DNA of 64,000 nucleotides from positions 64,690,001 through 64,754,000 of the forward strand of contig JAIOJX010000002.1 in the NCBI GenBank assembly GCA_022376925.1, written 5' to 3'. Shown here piece after piece: positions 11,968 to 24,165 of this stretch (position 1 is the stretch's first letter; every line of letters starts with the position of its first letter). Position numbers and translations under genes: made by a program. Source of the DNA: Tragulus kanchil. Its lineage: Eukaryota; Chordata; Mammalia; Artiodactyla; Tragulidae. The notes below the pieces were generated by a model. The model searched no databases. It had not been told where the DNA came from and saw nothing but the letters and a program-made list of their open reading frames with translations.

Positions 11968-12724
11968 TAGAGAAATCTAGTTTTAAAAGGAACATTCTTG
12001 TTAGGGAAGGAGACAAGGGTTGTATGGTATTGAGGAAAAGTGGTCTCTTAGAAGTGAATGAAAAATGATGCTTTGGTTTGCTCTGATTTTTCCCAGAGCT
12101 AGTCAATCAAGGAAGCAACAACGGTATGATAATTTTAACTATGAATAGAATCAGGATGGTAGACAATAATAAAGTATATGGTTAATAAGAACTTCCCAGA
12201 TGTCTCAAAAGTGGTAGGAAACACAAGTTCAATCCCTGGGTCAAATTGCCTGCATATTGGGGGGCTGAATGGCTTTGTGCCCTCTGAACTTGGCATGGTT
12301 AAAGCCTATATTTTCTCTTGTGGTTCCTTTCTTTGGCTCTTTTGAGGATCCCAGATGGGAAACCTACTTGCTGTTCCCTTTGACCCAGAAGGGTGATAGT
12401 CTGTATCCTCTGACTAGTGACTTGAGCCTTCTTCTCCAGCTTCATTCAGTCTAGGAACTTGCTTAATTCAGTCTCTAGCTTCTTGCATCTTCTAGTTTTC
12501 TGTCTGAATAGAATATTCTCCAGCTTACTACCAAACATTCCTCCTTCTTCTATCCACACCAGCATCCTGGTTCTCCGTGCTTCCAGCCTCAAGAGTCATA
12601 GATTAAGCGAAGCAGTGGCAAAACCATCCCAAATAAAAACAAATGCAGGAAGGCAGTGTTTTCTGAGGAGGCTTTCCAAATAGCTGAGGAAAGACAAAAG
12701 GATAATAAGAGAAGGCTAATTTTA

Positions 12725-13052
12725 TTTTTAATTTTTTTTATAAATTTACTTATTTTTTGGCTTTGCTGGGTCTTCATTGCTGTGCAGGCTTTTCTTTGGT
12801 TGCAGAAAGTAGGTGGCTAGTCTCTAGTTGTGGTGCATGGGCTCCTCACTGTAGTGGCTTCTTCTGTTTCAGAGAATGGGCTTTAGGGTACTTGGGTTTC
12901 AGTAGTTGTGATATGCAGGCTTTAGAGCACAGGCACAGTTGTTGTGGCAAACAGGGTCAGTTGATATGTGGGATCTTCCTGGATCAGGGCTTGAACCTGT
13001 GTCTCCTGCATTGACAGTAGGATTCCTCACCACTGAGCCACCAGGGAAGCCC
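12725..13052 (-). mobile_element. CHR-type SINE, doublet copy
   Basis: Copy of 11640-11967 carried by doublet E. Confidence 0.88.
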
Positions 13053-13272
13053 TAGAGAAATCTAGTTTTAAAAGGAACATTCTTGTTAGGGAAGGAGACA
13101 AGGGTTGTATGGTATTGAGGAAAAGTGGTCTCTTAGAAGTGAATGAAAAATGATGCTTTGGTTTGCTCTGATTTTTCCCAGAGCTAGTCAATCAAGGAAG
13201 CAACAACGGTATGATAATTTTAACTATGAATAGAATCAGGATGGTAGACAATAATAAAGTATATGGTTAATA

Positions 13273-13483
13273 AGAACTTCCCAGATGTCTCAGTGGTAAA
13301 GAATATGCCTGCTGATGTAGGAAACACAAGTTCAATCCCTGGGTCAGAAAGGCCTCTTGGAGGACAGAACCCACTCTAGTACTCTTGCTTGGAGAATGAC
13401 ATGGACAGAGCCTGGTAGACTACAGTCCCTGGGATCACAAAAGAGTCAGATAGGATTTAGCAACTAAGCAATAACAACAACTG
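13273..13483 (+). mobile_element. Bov-tA SINE, sense, full length
   Basis: tRNA-like head ACTTCCCAGATGTCTCAGTGG, a B box near 13330 (GTTCAATCCC), the BovB-derived tail and a terminal AACAACAAC run. Doublet E ends 20 bases into it. A truncated, deleted version sits in the doublet spacer at 12190-12240. Confidence 0.92.
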
Positions 13484-13496
13484 TGGTCAGTAAAAA

Positions 13497-13720
13497 TAAA
13501 AATAATGGCTACCATTTATTGGTAACTTACTATGTGAGAGGTGTTGCCTTACATGCCTATGTATACAATTATAATAATAATGCTGCCAGTCTAGGTGTTA
13601 TTATTCCCTTTTGTAACTGGGAGACTGAGAGCCAGATGTTTTTTCTGGACTCACACCAGTTGTAGTAGAGGATCTTAGACTTAAACCTGTGGGGTCAGTT
13701 ACACTCTACAGCCTCCCTCT
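13497..13720 (+). mobile_element. MIR element (ancient tRNA-derived SINE)
   Basis: It preserves the MIR core order: ACCATTTATTGGTAACTTACTATGTG, a later stretch like TTATTATTCCCTTTTGTAACTGGG, then a degraded 3' part. It is strongly diverged from consensus, as expected for a mammal-wide element. A second MIR-like patch (CCCAAGGTCACTCAA) at about 13815-13830 may be part of it or another fragment. Confidence 0.75.
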
Positions 13721-14832
13721 TAAACATTTCAAACCCCCCACCAATTGCCTTCCTCCTCACTTTATCCTCCTTCTAACCATATAGATAAAAGCAAGATGTG
13801 GCAAGATAGACTTTCCCAAGGTCACTCAATTTTTGATAGAATAGAGCTTAGGGTCTGTGTTCTCTGATACTCAGTCCAAGGATGCTAAGTGTTAGTCATA
13901 CATAGGGGGAAAAAAAAGAAAGAAAGATGAAGAGTGAAATAGGAAATGGAGTATAAAAGTGGGAAAATGCTAAGAGGGGAAAAAAACAAGTAATTTTAAG
14001 GTTGAATAACATTTAAAAATGTATTCATTCTGGGCCATGATAGATGCTGCTGTTGACTTGCTATTTACCTAGAGTACTTTTGCATTCTTTTCAGCTGAAC
14101 AGAATACCACTGAGTTCCACTGTTTCCTGCTCTTTCCCAGTGAACTGAAAGCTAAGCTGTGTTGTTTTTATATTCTCATGAGACATTATTAATGACCAAG
14201 TTTTATGGTCAGGCAGGGAATCATTTAAGATTAGATTATTAAGGAGTGTCTCCTTGAGAAAACAAACTGGCATTACCTGGATCTTGATGGAGGGTAATTA
14301 GACCTTGACTGAGGGCGATTAGATAGACATAAATTTGGATGTTCTTTTCCATTATACACCTGATAGTCACTGATTACAAGAGCAGCTCTAACATCTTTAC
14401 TTTAAAGCTATGCTTCTTTGCTTTGGGCATCACCTTTGGTGAGAAATAATGACCTCTCAACTCCTGAGGAGTTAAAGGCAGTGTAACCTTTTCTCCCTTT
14501 GCATGTATACATGGACAGATAGCCTCAGACTGCTTCTTAGAACTATGTCAAAAATAGCCCAGAATGAAAACTTGTCCTGAAAGTTGACAAAAATATTGTA
14601 CATCCCTGTGATGGGAGGATCTAAATTGAGCAAGTTCTGTAAACAGGATGTTACCTGAGATACAAACCTGCATGTCTTGTGGGTAATCTTTATCACAACT
14701 AGCAATGATTCCTCAATAGGTCTTCTCTAGGCAACCTCTGCAGGCCATTGGCATCAGAGAATAGAATGTTTCTTTTGAAGGAAGATCAGATAAAATAGTG
14801 AGGTGGTGAGAATGGGATATACAGGCTTAGTC
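13721..14832. other. Undoubled non-coding DNA
   Basis: Contains an A/G-rich patch at about 13905-13930. No supported gene was found. Confidence 0.5.
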
Positions 14833-15102
14833 CTATGACTTTAAGATTTTGTAATATGCTGCCCTCATCCCTTGTGTGGTAGTGATGGTCTTATGATCTT
14901 TCAAAGTCTCTATCTTGAATGCGATAAAACGACCATTTTCAGTTTCTAATCCCACAAGGTTGTCTGGGTTCATTTGAAATTCTCCACTTTTAGCTGATTT
15001 GAAATTCTCCACCTTTAGCTCATCTTTACCTAGACCGATGTCTGTAAAATCAAGAGAGTCTCTATATGGTCTGACTAAGGTGGCAGTCAAGGCAGTGGGA
15101 GT
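14833..15102 (-). other. Unrecognised 270-nt open frame with a splice-acceptor-like edge
   Basis: On the minus strand the frame is open from 15102 down to a TAG at 14833 (about 89 codons). Just upstream (15103-15118) is a pyrimidine-rich CACCTTTTCCTAG, which resembles a 3' splice site. There is no ATG at the start, so it would have to be an internal exon, a terminal exon or a broken retrocopy. A near-perfect 25-bp tandem duplication (AGCTAAAGGTGGAGAATTTC and its repeat, around 14975-15024) sits inside and would shift the frame if either copy were lost. The predicted peptide is mixed hydrophilic with no membrane span, and I do not recognise it. Chance remains the leading alternative. Confidence 0.2.
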
Positions 15103-17749
15103 CTAGGAAAAGGTGTTTTCACTCATGGCACACCTTCTTAAATCCATACTTGAAGTTCTCAAGTGGAAACGTGAGAGAGCTAAATCTGGCCTACTATGAC
15201 CAACGTATGATGAGTAATTTTTAAGTTAAATTTACCATTAGTCACAAAGTGGAATAGATCATATGGAAATTGGAGTGTCTATTTGTGTGTCTTTTCCTTT
15301 AAAAATTTCTGAGTGATTTCCACACTTGGTGAAATACACCCACTCTAGTTCTTGGCAATTCTTACTATTTTCTCTTGTCCCTTCAATATGACACTGAGTG
15401 TCAGTTGCCATGTATCATCACACATTACACACATACTCTGAAATTCTTCTGGTAGTCTACATGTATCAGAATCTAAAACTTTAGCTGTGATTTCAATAAG
15501 GCTGAATTATTCATGATTGGGTACCATTTTCTGTTGAATTTCCATAAGGAATTAAAGGATTGGTAAAGAATCAATCAACTGTGGGCAGAATAAGTTACGC
15601 CTCACTGTATATTCTTCAGCGGGGCTACGAGATACTTACTGATAAAAACAGCAACAAAAACAGTGAAGCAATAATTTTAACTCTAAACCGCAACAATGAA
15701 AATCAATACTTGCTAAATTGTCTTTCAGTTTTTTTCTTTGATGGTACAGGGGCCAAGAACGTGTGAGAAACATCTAAACCCTATTTCCCAGACATGGGTG
15801 TGGCTCTTTGCTTCATCTCCTGCAGCTCTGCTGCAATATCAACGAGGCCTTTCCTGACCAGCCAATTTAAAATTACAACTCGGTTTACTCCTCAGCAGTC
15901 TCTTCTCCCTTTCTCTGCTTTATTTTTTCTCCAAAGCATTTACCACCTTTTAAAATAATAACATAAAAAGGGTTGTTTTTTTTTTTTTTTTGTATTATTG
16001 CCCTCCTTAACTGGATTGTGATTTCTATAAAGGCACAAATTTATGTTTTTTTGGGTTCATTCCCATGACCTAGTAAGAGTGCCTTAATCTATGTACTTTG
16101 AATGGATAGTTGCTGAATGAAGAATCACCATTTATTGAATAGATAAAGAGTGTGTACCTCCATTTTAACTGATACTCTAATTTTTTCCAAAGCAGATGTA
16201 TCTAAGGTTTGAGAGTGAACTGTTTGAAAATAAATTAGTTTTTTGCTGAGTTATTTTTTTCCCATAGTACTTTTCATTGTTTAAGATGAAATAGAAGTTA
16301 CTCAAGGAAGATTTTGGAAGAGTTTACTTCTCTTGTCATGTTTTTTAATGTAATTTTTTCCAGAAGGGCATTCATATAACATTTTTTAATCAGAAAAAAA
16401 TCAGTGAATATATATTTTAGTGGTTGTTCTTAATATTTGATATATCTGGTAAGGAGCGATCCTGAAGGCTATAAACAAACAGGACATCCATTGTTCTTAA
16501 TTGAAAGTCATCTGGAATCTCAGTATTTCCCATAATTGCATGCTTTCCTGCTATGTATATACCAGGGCTAAAGACTGAAGTGTTTATATTCAGAAACCAT
16601 CTCGGAAGATTCTGTGTATATCCTAAGATATTATTATAAGCAAAATTAAGCTGGTTGGAATGAAAGGGAAATGGCACATTTAAACTTTTATTTCTTTTCA
16701 CTTAATGCAGAAATTTTGTTGTTTTCCTATCTAAGAAAATTTTGGTATGCATTTATTTTATTTTTATCTGTGTGTAATGCCAGTAAGAACATTGCTTAAG
16801 GTTTGTTCTGATTTGCAGGACTTTCTTCTACTATATTTTATTAAATCGAGAGAATACTTAAGATAAAACATAATAGTTATTATAAAGTTGCTTTAGATGG
16901 GACAGTAAGGTGATTTATAAAAATTGCCTTAACAGTTTTATGAGATATATGTGGAGCAAATATCTCAGTTCTTTTACTTACTGCATTTAAGTTGAATTTT
17001 TATCTCCATTCACATTTGCTGTATTTTAGCTTTTTCATACTTACTTTCTATGACCCACATCCCATTGAAGTAGTGGGGTGAGTTTGCAGAATGTGGTAAT
17101 TTAGGCATAGCATCTTCACAAATAGATGGCAGAAGGCAGAAAAGAACTTGGATCTCTCAGCTGCTAGATAAGTGTGTTTTGGTCTGAATACAGTCGCAAA
17201 AGCTTGAGGAAGATTCTGTTGTCTTTATGGCTTTTTAAAAATTACAGGGTAATGGAGAACTGTTGGCTTTGAAGCCATAATAGTCACTCACAATTTCATA
17301 TCATTATAATGTTGGGCTCAGTTTCTCTAAGGTGAGTTTCATCATCTATAAAATGAGTGCCATTAAACATATATGTTATGCATTTATAATACTTACTCGT
17401 TTATCTATATAAGATCTATAGATTTTGGTCTTCCTAAAACATCTTAATTAGGCATTGACTCTGAATGAGTGGTAATGACCAGGGAGGTTTAGTGACTTAA
17501 GGCCTCATAACTAGTATTAATAATTGGTAGAGTCTGGCTAAGCCTGAGACAGCTTCCAGTAATGCATTCTTCTCTTTATGCCCCACAAAATTTATTCACA
17601 TGTGCCTTATAGGACCTGTGGCATCCAGGAGATAGAGAAAAAGAGAGTTGGAAGTAATGAGAGACCAGGAGACAATGAAAGTAAAGAGGAAAGCAAATGA
17701 GAGAGAAGGGATAGCTTCAGTCAGAGTTTAAAGTTCTCTTTTATTATAA
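15103..17749. other. Undoubled AT-rich non-coding DNA
   Basis: No gene recognised. It includes a T-run near 15975-15990. MIR-like patches occur around 17318-17365 (CAGTTTCTCTAAGGTGAG and a TATAAAATGAG motif) and 17475-17575, too degraded to assign firmly. Confidence 0.45.
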
Positions 17750-18960
17750 TTCTTTCTGTTGAGAAATAATTGATGCATAACAAGGCATTAGTTTCAAGTG
17801 CACAGCATTACTCAATATTTATGTTGTGAAATGATCACTATAGTAATTATAGTTACCATCCACCACCACACATAGTTACAAATTTTTTTTATGATGAGAA
17901 CTATTAAGATCTATGCTCTTAGCAACTTTCAAATAAATCATATAGAACTACTAATTATAATTTCCTTGCTGAAAATTACATCCTCAGGACTTACTTATCT
18001 TATAATTGGAAGTCTTACTTATCTTATAATTGGTAGCTTTTGAACACATTTTCCCATTTTTCCCACCTCCCAGTTTTCACTACAACCTATCTATGATCTC
18101 TATATCTGTGAGCTCTAATGTTTTGGTTTTTGTTTTGAATTTTAGATTTCCACGTAAAAATGAGGTCATGTAGTGCTTGTCTTTTTCTGTCCTACTCCAC
18201 TTAGCATAAAGCCCTGAAGGTTCATCCATGGTGTCTCAAATGGCATGATTTCCTTCTCTTTTATGTCTAACTAATATTCCATTGTGTGTGCCACACTCCC
18301 CCACAACTTCTTTATCTGTTTATACATTGATGGATACTTAGGTTGCTTCCATATCTTGGCTACTATTAATAACATTGAAATGGGGGTATGGATATCTTTG
18401 AGTTAGTGTTTTCATTTCCTTGAGATAAATACACAGAAATAGAATTGCTGGATTAAGGGTAATTCTATTTTTAATTTTTTAAGGAACTTCCATACTGTTT
18501 TCCATAATGACTGCATCAGCTTACATTCCTACCAACAGTGAAGAAGGGTTCTATTTTCTCTGTATCCCTATCAACACTTGTTATTTCATGTCATTTTGAT
18601 AATGGCTATATTAACAATCATGAGCTGATATTTCATCGTGGTTTTGATTGCCATTTCCCTGATAATCAGTGATACTGAATACCTTTCCATGTATCTGTTA
18701 GTCTTCTATATGTCTTCTATATATCTACTGAGTTCTGCTTATTTTTAAATTGGATTGTTTTTGCTATTGACTTGTATGAGTTTTTTATGTATTTTGGATA
18801 TTAAACCCTTATCAGATATATGATCGGCAAATATTTACTCCATTTTATTAGGTTACCTTTCCATTTTGTTGATGGTTCCCACTTGCTGTGCAGAAGCTTT
18901 TCAGTTTGATGTAGCCCCACTTGTTTATTTTTCCTTTTGCTTTGGAGTCTAAAGATAACT
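17750..18960 (-). mobile_element. L1 LINE, antisense: 3' UTR and end of ORF2
   Basis: Reading the minus strand from 18960 to 17750 gives old mammalian L1 ORF2 C-terminal sequence followed by 3' UTR. Plus-strand landmarks include ATATTCCATTGTGTGTGCCA, GGTTGCTTCCATATCTTGGC, ATTGCTGGATTAAGGG and the 3' UTR stretch TGATGCATAACAAGGCATTA. All frames are broken. The subfamily looks like L1M and is not assigned further. Confidence 0.85.
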
Positions 18961-19533
18961 TTATTGATTTGAGTGAAGTCAGTAAATTCTAATCACGAGA
19001 GTGGGGCTGTCATACTTACATTTTACTTAGCCAAATTCAACTACATGTGCTTAGTATAAAAAAAACTATAATCACTGATTACAATATGAGCCTTATATTC
19101 TTAGTTTAATTACTTTAGCTTTATTTGGTGCTCACGGAAAACCAGAACCAATTACATCCCATATTTGAGAGAGAATGCATAGTGTACTCACATAGGATCA
19201 TTTATGGTGATTTAATGGGCTATTAAGCATAATTTTTACAACATGCAGTTTTCTCCTTATGTACTTATTTTAAAACATAACCTGTGTTAGCAGTGATTTT
19301 ACTGTGGCATTAATATAAGTTGTTTTCTATGAGTTATATTAATTTTGCATGATATACTCTAATTCATAGCTTTGTGCCAATGCTTAGCATTCTGTCAAAA
19401 GCTTTCACTAGTACAGACCTAGTTTTTTTCTTTTTTTTTTTATGGGGATATGTTTAGAAGTCTATTATTTCCTAGATTGTTCATAATTATATACTTTATA
19501 ATTTATTCACATTTTATTCATCTGCATACAGGG
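18961..19533. other. AT-rich non-coding DNA
   Basis: Sequence between the L1 fragment and doublet F, with nothing recognised. There is a T-run at about 19427-19441. Confidence 0.45.
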
Positions 19534-20248
19534 ACATTGTTATAAATGATAGTTACTGCTTTCCCAACCCCAGAAACTGCAATATACCTGAAATACACAT
19601 GCTACATTTATAATGAAAACAGCAACACAATATCAACTTAAAAGTGAATTGCCCTGGCTTACTCATAAAGCAGAAAATCTTGCCATAGAAATGCTTTGAA
19701 AGCCTTGGAAGAAATGTGCCATCAAAATGCAAATATGTTTTCACTTAAAAAGAAAAAAAAAGTTCTCTCTGGAAACTGGTTTACGTAGGATTTGCAGTTA
19801 ACATTCCAGTTTCTCAACTGATTGAAACCATTGGCTATTTTATTTACTAATGTTCTTTGGACTTAGTACCATCTGCTGTTCATTGTTAGGGCATGCAAAA
19901 TTCCTGGGATTATATATCCTCCAGCAGATTTCCTTGTTATGGTCAATTTTTGTAGGCTGTTGGTTCAACTTTTCTTGGTAGCTCCAGTATTTTTTGCTAA
20001 AAAATCTGTGTTTTGCTATAGTTCTTCCATGACCTGAATTGCAAGTTCCTAATTTCCAGAAGAAATAACAAAGCATATGTAAATTGTAATAGTTTAAATT
20101 ATTTTAACCTTGTTAACCTCATTTAACTTTCTTGCTTTGGATAACCACATTCATTTCTCATCCTCTCATATTACTTCTTGATCTATAATCATTTAACTTC
20201 TGTTGTTATCTAAGGTATTGTTAAGAGTACTTTGCTTCATGAGTTACT

Positions 20249-20420
20249 TAGTGTTAGTTGTTCAGTCATGTCCAACTCATTGTAACCCCATGGACTGTAC
20301 CCTACCAGGCTCCTGTGTTCATGGAATTCTCCAGGCAAGAATACTAGAGTGGGTTGCCATTCACTTCTCCAGGAGATCTTCCCAAGCCAGATTGAACCTG
20401 GGTCTCCTGCATTACACTAC
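20249..20420 (-). mobile_element. Bov-tA/BOV-A2 SINE, antisense
   Basis: GTGTTAGTTGTTCAGTCATG at the left, then BovB-tail and head segments, ending just before the reversed head would finish. It is slightly truncated at the tRNA end. The second copy is at 21348-21519 in doublet F. Confidence 0.9.
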
Positions 20421-21347
20421 ATAAAGTCCTTCCTGTTCTGTTGCTTATTGTCACAAAAAAGATGCATTGGAGTCTTCACTCCCAATATCTTAGAATGTGA
20501 ACTGATTTGGAGATAGTTTCTTTACAGAGCTAATCAAATCTTCAGAGGCTAGGAGAAAGGCCTGACATAGATTTTTCTTTAGTGCCTGGAGAAGGAGTAT
20601 GACCCTGCTGACGGTCCCCTATAGCCTTCAAAACATTGTTATAAATGATAGTTACTGCTTTCCCAACCCCAGAAACTGCAATATACCTGAAATACACATG
20701 CTACATTTATAATGAAAACAGCAACACAATATCAACTTAAAAGTGAATTGCCCTGGCTTACTCATAAAGCAGAAAATCTTGCCATAGAAATGCTTTGAAA
20801 GCCTTGGAAGAAATGTGCCATCAAAATGCAAATATGTTTTCACTTAAAAAGAAAAAAAAAGTTCTCTCTGGAAACTGGTTTACGTAGGATTTGCAGTTAA
20901 CATTCCAGTTTCTCAACTGATTGAAACCATTGGCTATTTTATTTACTAATGTTCTTTGGACTTAGTACCATCTGCTGTTCATTGTTAGGGCATGCAAAAT
21001 TCCTGGGATTATATATCCTCCAGCAGATTTCCTTGTTATGGTCAATTTTTGTAGGCTGTTGGTTCAACTTTTCTTGGTAGCTCCAGTATTTTTTGCTAAA
21101 AAATCTGTGTTTTGCTATAGTTCTTCCATGACCTGAATTGCAAGTTCCTAATTTCCAGAAGAAATAACAAAGCATATGTAAATTGTAATAGTTTAAATTA
21201 TTTTAACCTTGTTAACCTCATTTAACTTTCTTGCTTTGGATAACCACATTCATTTCTCATCCTCTCATATTACTTCTTGATCTATAATCATTTAACTTCT
21301 GTTGTTATCTAAGGTATTGTTAAGAGTACTTTGCTTCATGAGTTACT

Positions 21348-21519
21348 TAGTGTTAGTTGTTCAGTCATGTCCAACTCATTGTAACCCCATGGACTGTACC
21401 CTACCAGGCTCCTGTGTTCATGGAATTCTCCAGGCAAGAATACTAGAGTGGGTTGCCATTCACTTCTCCAGGAGATCTTCCCAAGCCAGATTGAACCTGG
21501 GTCTCCTGCATTACACTAC
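21348..21519 (-). mobile_element. Bov-tA/BOV-A2 SINE, doublet copy
   Basis: Copy of 20249-20420 carried by doublet F at offset 1099. Confidence 0.9.
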
Positions 21520-21944
21520 ATAAAGTCCTTCCTGTTCTGTTGCTTATTGTCACAAAAAAGATGCATTGGAGTCTTCACTCCCAATATCTTAGAATGTGAA
21601 CTGATTTGGAGATAGTTTCTTTACAGAGCTAATCAAATCTTCAGAGGCTAGGAGAAAGGCCTGACATAGATTTTTCTTTAGTGCCTGGAGAAGGGAGTAT
21701 GACCCTGCTGACACTTTGGTCCCCTATAGCCTTCAAAACATTGAGCATAAATTTCCAAGTCACTCGGTAAGTAGTGCTTTGCTATGGCAGCCCTAACAAA
21801 CTAATATTTACTCACTAATCTTATTGCCCATTTTGTTTCATGTTTTTTCCTGTGTTCCCAAATGTTTCAAATTCTTCCCTTTTTTTTCATTGCTGTTGAT
21901 CATGGGCTATTCTTTTCACACATACATCAATATATTCAAAATTT

Positions 21945-22182
21945 GTTGTTGCTGTTGTTACTGTTGTTGCTGTTGTTGTATAGTCACTAAGTCATATCTA
22001 ACTCGTCTGTGACCCAGGGGCTGTAGTCTGCGAGGTTCCTCTGTCCATTGGATTTCCCAGGCAAGAATACTGGAGTGGGTTGCCATTTTCTTCTCCAGGG
22101 GATCTTCTTGACCCAGGCATTAAACCCATGTATCCTGTTTGATAGGCAAATTCTTTACCACTCAGCCATCTTGGAAGCCATA
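21945..22182 (-). mobile_element. Bov-tA SINE with (TTG)n tail and target-site duplication
   Basis: Antisense SINE whose 3' tail is a GTT/GCT triplet run (21943-21979), the reverse of the AAC-type tail seen on sense copies. Imperfect target-site duplication ATATTCAAAATTT at 21932-21944 and ATATTCAAATTTT at 22180-22192. The second copy is at 23040-23277. Confidence 0.9.
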
Positions 22183-23039
22183 TTCAAATTTTACCTTTTA
22201 TTTAAGGTTCTGTATTTCAAATGCCAGGTTGTTTATGAAAATTTTACTTAATCCCAAATGTCTAGCTATAGATTGTTTTCATCAGCACAGAAGATCTAGA
22301 GGCCATGTATTCTGGAAATGTTTGTTAAATGCAATATTGGAAAAAGACATGAGATAATCACATGGAAACTGATATATACAGGTGGTAAGAAGTCCACATT
22401 TATGGTGCAATGAGTGGGAAAGTTCTATTTTAACTAAGCTCAGTTTCTGGATATTTCTCTAGAGACCCTAGGACAGTTTCTTCTTTATTCCACTTGCCCT
22501 GGCTCTGCCCCAGGTAGCAATACCAGTACAAACCTGTTCTGTGTTTTACCCTGGTTCACTTTTAATATTATCCCTTAATAGGAAATTTATTGAGGGATGC
22601 AGTATGATCTAATTTATTTTCTACAAGTCAGTTTTGCCAGCTCAATTCAAATAGAATGATCTATTTCTTTTTGTTACCCTGGTTCACTTTGCTAATGTAT
22701 TTAATGTTCTTTAAACAGAGTTTTTAATCAAATCTTCAGAGGCTAGGAGAAAGGCCTGACATAGATTTTTCTTTAGTGCCTGGAGAAGGGAGTATGACCC
22801 TGCTGACACTTTGGTCCCCTATAGCCTTCAAAACATTGAGCATAAATTTCCAAGTCACTCGGTAAGTAGTGCTTTGCTATGGCAGCCCTAACAAACTAAT
22901 ATTTACTCACTAATCTTATTGCCCATTTTGTTTCATGTTTTTTCCTGTGTTCCCAAATGTTTCAAATTCTTCCCTTTTTTTTCATTGCTGTTGATCATGG
23001 GCTATTCTTTTCACACATACATCAATATATTCAAAATTT

Positions 23040-23277
23040 GTTGTTGCTGTTGTTACTGTTGTTGCTGTTGTTGTATAGTCACTAAGTCATATCTAACTCG
23101 TCTGTGACCCAGGGGCTGTAGTCTGCGAGGTTCCTCTGTCCATTGGATTTCCCAGGCAAGAATACTGGAGTGGGTTGCCATTTTCTTCTCCAGGGGATCT
23201 TCTTGACCCAGGCATTAAACCCATGTATCCTGTTTGATAGGCAAATTCTTTACCACTCAGCCATCTTGGAAGCCATA
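23040..23277 (-). mobile_element. Bov-tA SINE, doublet copy
   Basis: Copy of 21945-22182 carried by doublet G, with the same tail and flanks. Confidence 0.9.
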
Positions 23278-23822
23278 TTCAAATTTTACCTTTTATTTAA
23301 GGTTCTGTATTTCAAATGCCAGGTTGTTTATGAAAATTTTACTTAATCCCAAATGTCTAGCTATAGATTGTTTTCATCAGCACAGAAGATCTAGAGGCCA
23401 TGTATTCTGGAAATGTTTGTTAAATGCAATATTGGAAAAAGACATGAGATAATCACATGGAAACTGATATATACAGGTGGTAAGAAGTCCACATTTATGG
23501 TGCAATGAGTGGGAAAGTTCTATTTTAACTAAGCTCAGTTTCTGGATATTTCTCTAGAGACCCTAGGACAGTTTCTTCTTTATTCCACTTGCCCTGGCTC
23601 TGCCCCAGGTAGCAATACCAGTACAAACCTGTTCTGTGTTTTACCCTGGTTCACTTTTAATATTATCCCTTAATAGGAAATTTATTGAGGGATGCAGTAT
23701 GATCTAATTTATTTTCTACAAGTCAGTTTTGCCAGCTCAATTCAAATAGAATGATCTATTTCTATTTTGTTATGCAATGATTCTTCTGTTGATTGATTTT
23801 GGACCTTATATTATATTATTGT

Positions 23823-24014
23823 AATTCCCAGTGACTCAGTGGTAGAGAATTCGCCTACAATGTGGGAGACGTGGTTTCAATCCCTGAATCGGGAAGATCC
23901 CCCTAAATGGCAACCCACTGCAGTATTCTTGCCAGGATAACCCCACGGACAGAGGTGCCTGGCAGGCTATGGTCTATAGGGTCGCAAAGAATTGGACATT
24001 ACTGAACACACATG
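23823..24014 (+). mobile_element. Bov-tA SINE, sense
   Basis: Head AATTCCCAGTGACTCAGTGG, a degenerate B box (GTTTCAATCCC), the BovB tail ending near GACATTACTGAACACA. It is diverged but complete, and not doubled. Confidence 0.88.
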
Positions 24015-24165
24015 CATAAATGCAAAAACTTCATAATCATTTTGAATATTATATAAGACACCTCTCTTTGTTTATAAAATATGTATTAACTAGATGTTTA
24101 TTGCTCTAAATTTTAGTATATTTTTATCCTTGACTGTAACCTAAAAATTTGTTATAGAAAAATAT

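Larger units (their letters stand above)
11178..13292 (+). repeat. Direct doublet E (1030 bp x 2)
   Basis: 11178-12207 recurs at 12263-13292 at a constant offset of 1085. The 55-base spacer (12208-12262) is a damaged copy of what follows the second copy: it contains the SINE stretch around GTTCAATCCCTGGGTCA but lacks about 20 internal bases. This looks like a low-quality sequence end. Confidence 0.94.
19534..21743 (+). repeat. Direct doublet F (about 1.1 kb x 2)
   Basis: 19534-20638 recurs at 20633-21743. The copies share a 6-base overlap, ACATTG, at the join. Near its right end the first copy has lost a G and about six bases (around 20596-20612) relative to the second, as if its terminal bases were poorly read. 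The first copy of doublet G begins inside the second copy of F. Confidence 0.93.
21630..23771 (+). repeat. Direct doublet G (about 1.05 kb x 2)
   Basis: 21630 to about 22676 recurs at 22725 to about 23771. The spacer (about 22677-22724) restates CCCTGGTTCACTTT from about 22550-22563 and then diverges, so it looks scrambled. The left edge of G lies about 110 bp inside the second copy of F, so this stretch is present three times in the window. Confidence 0.92.

Noticed and set aside
13497..13665. Small 60-codon frame over the MIR
   Set aside because: It is a chance frame across a degraded repeat with no coding signature.
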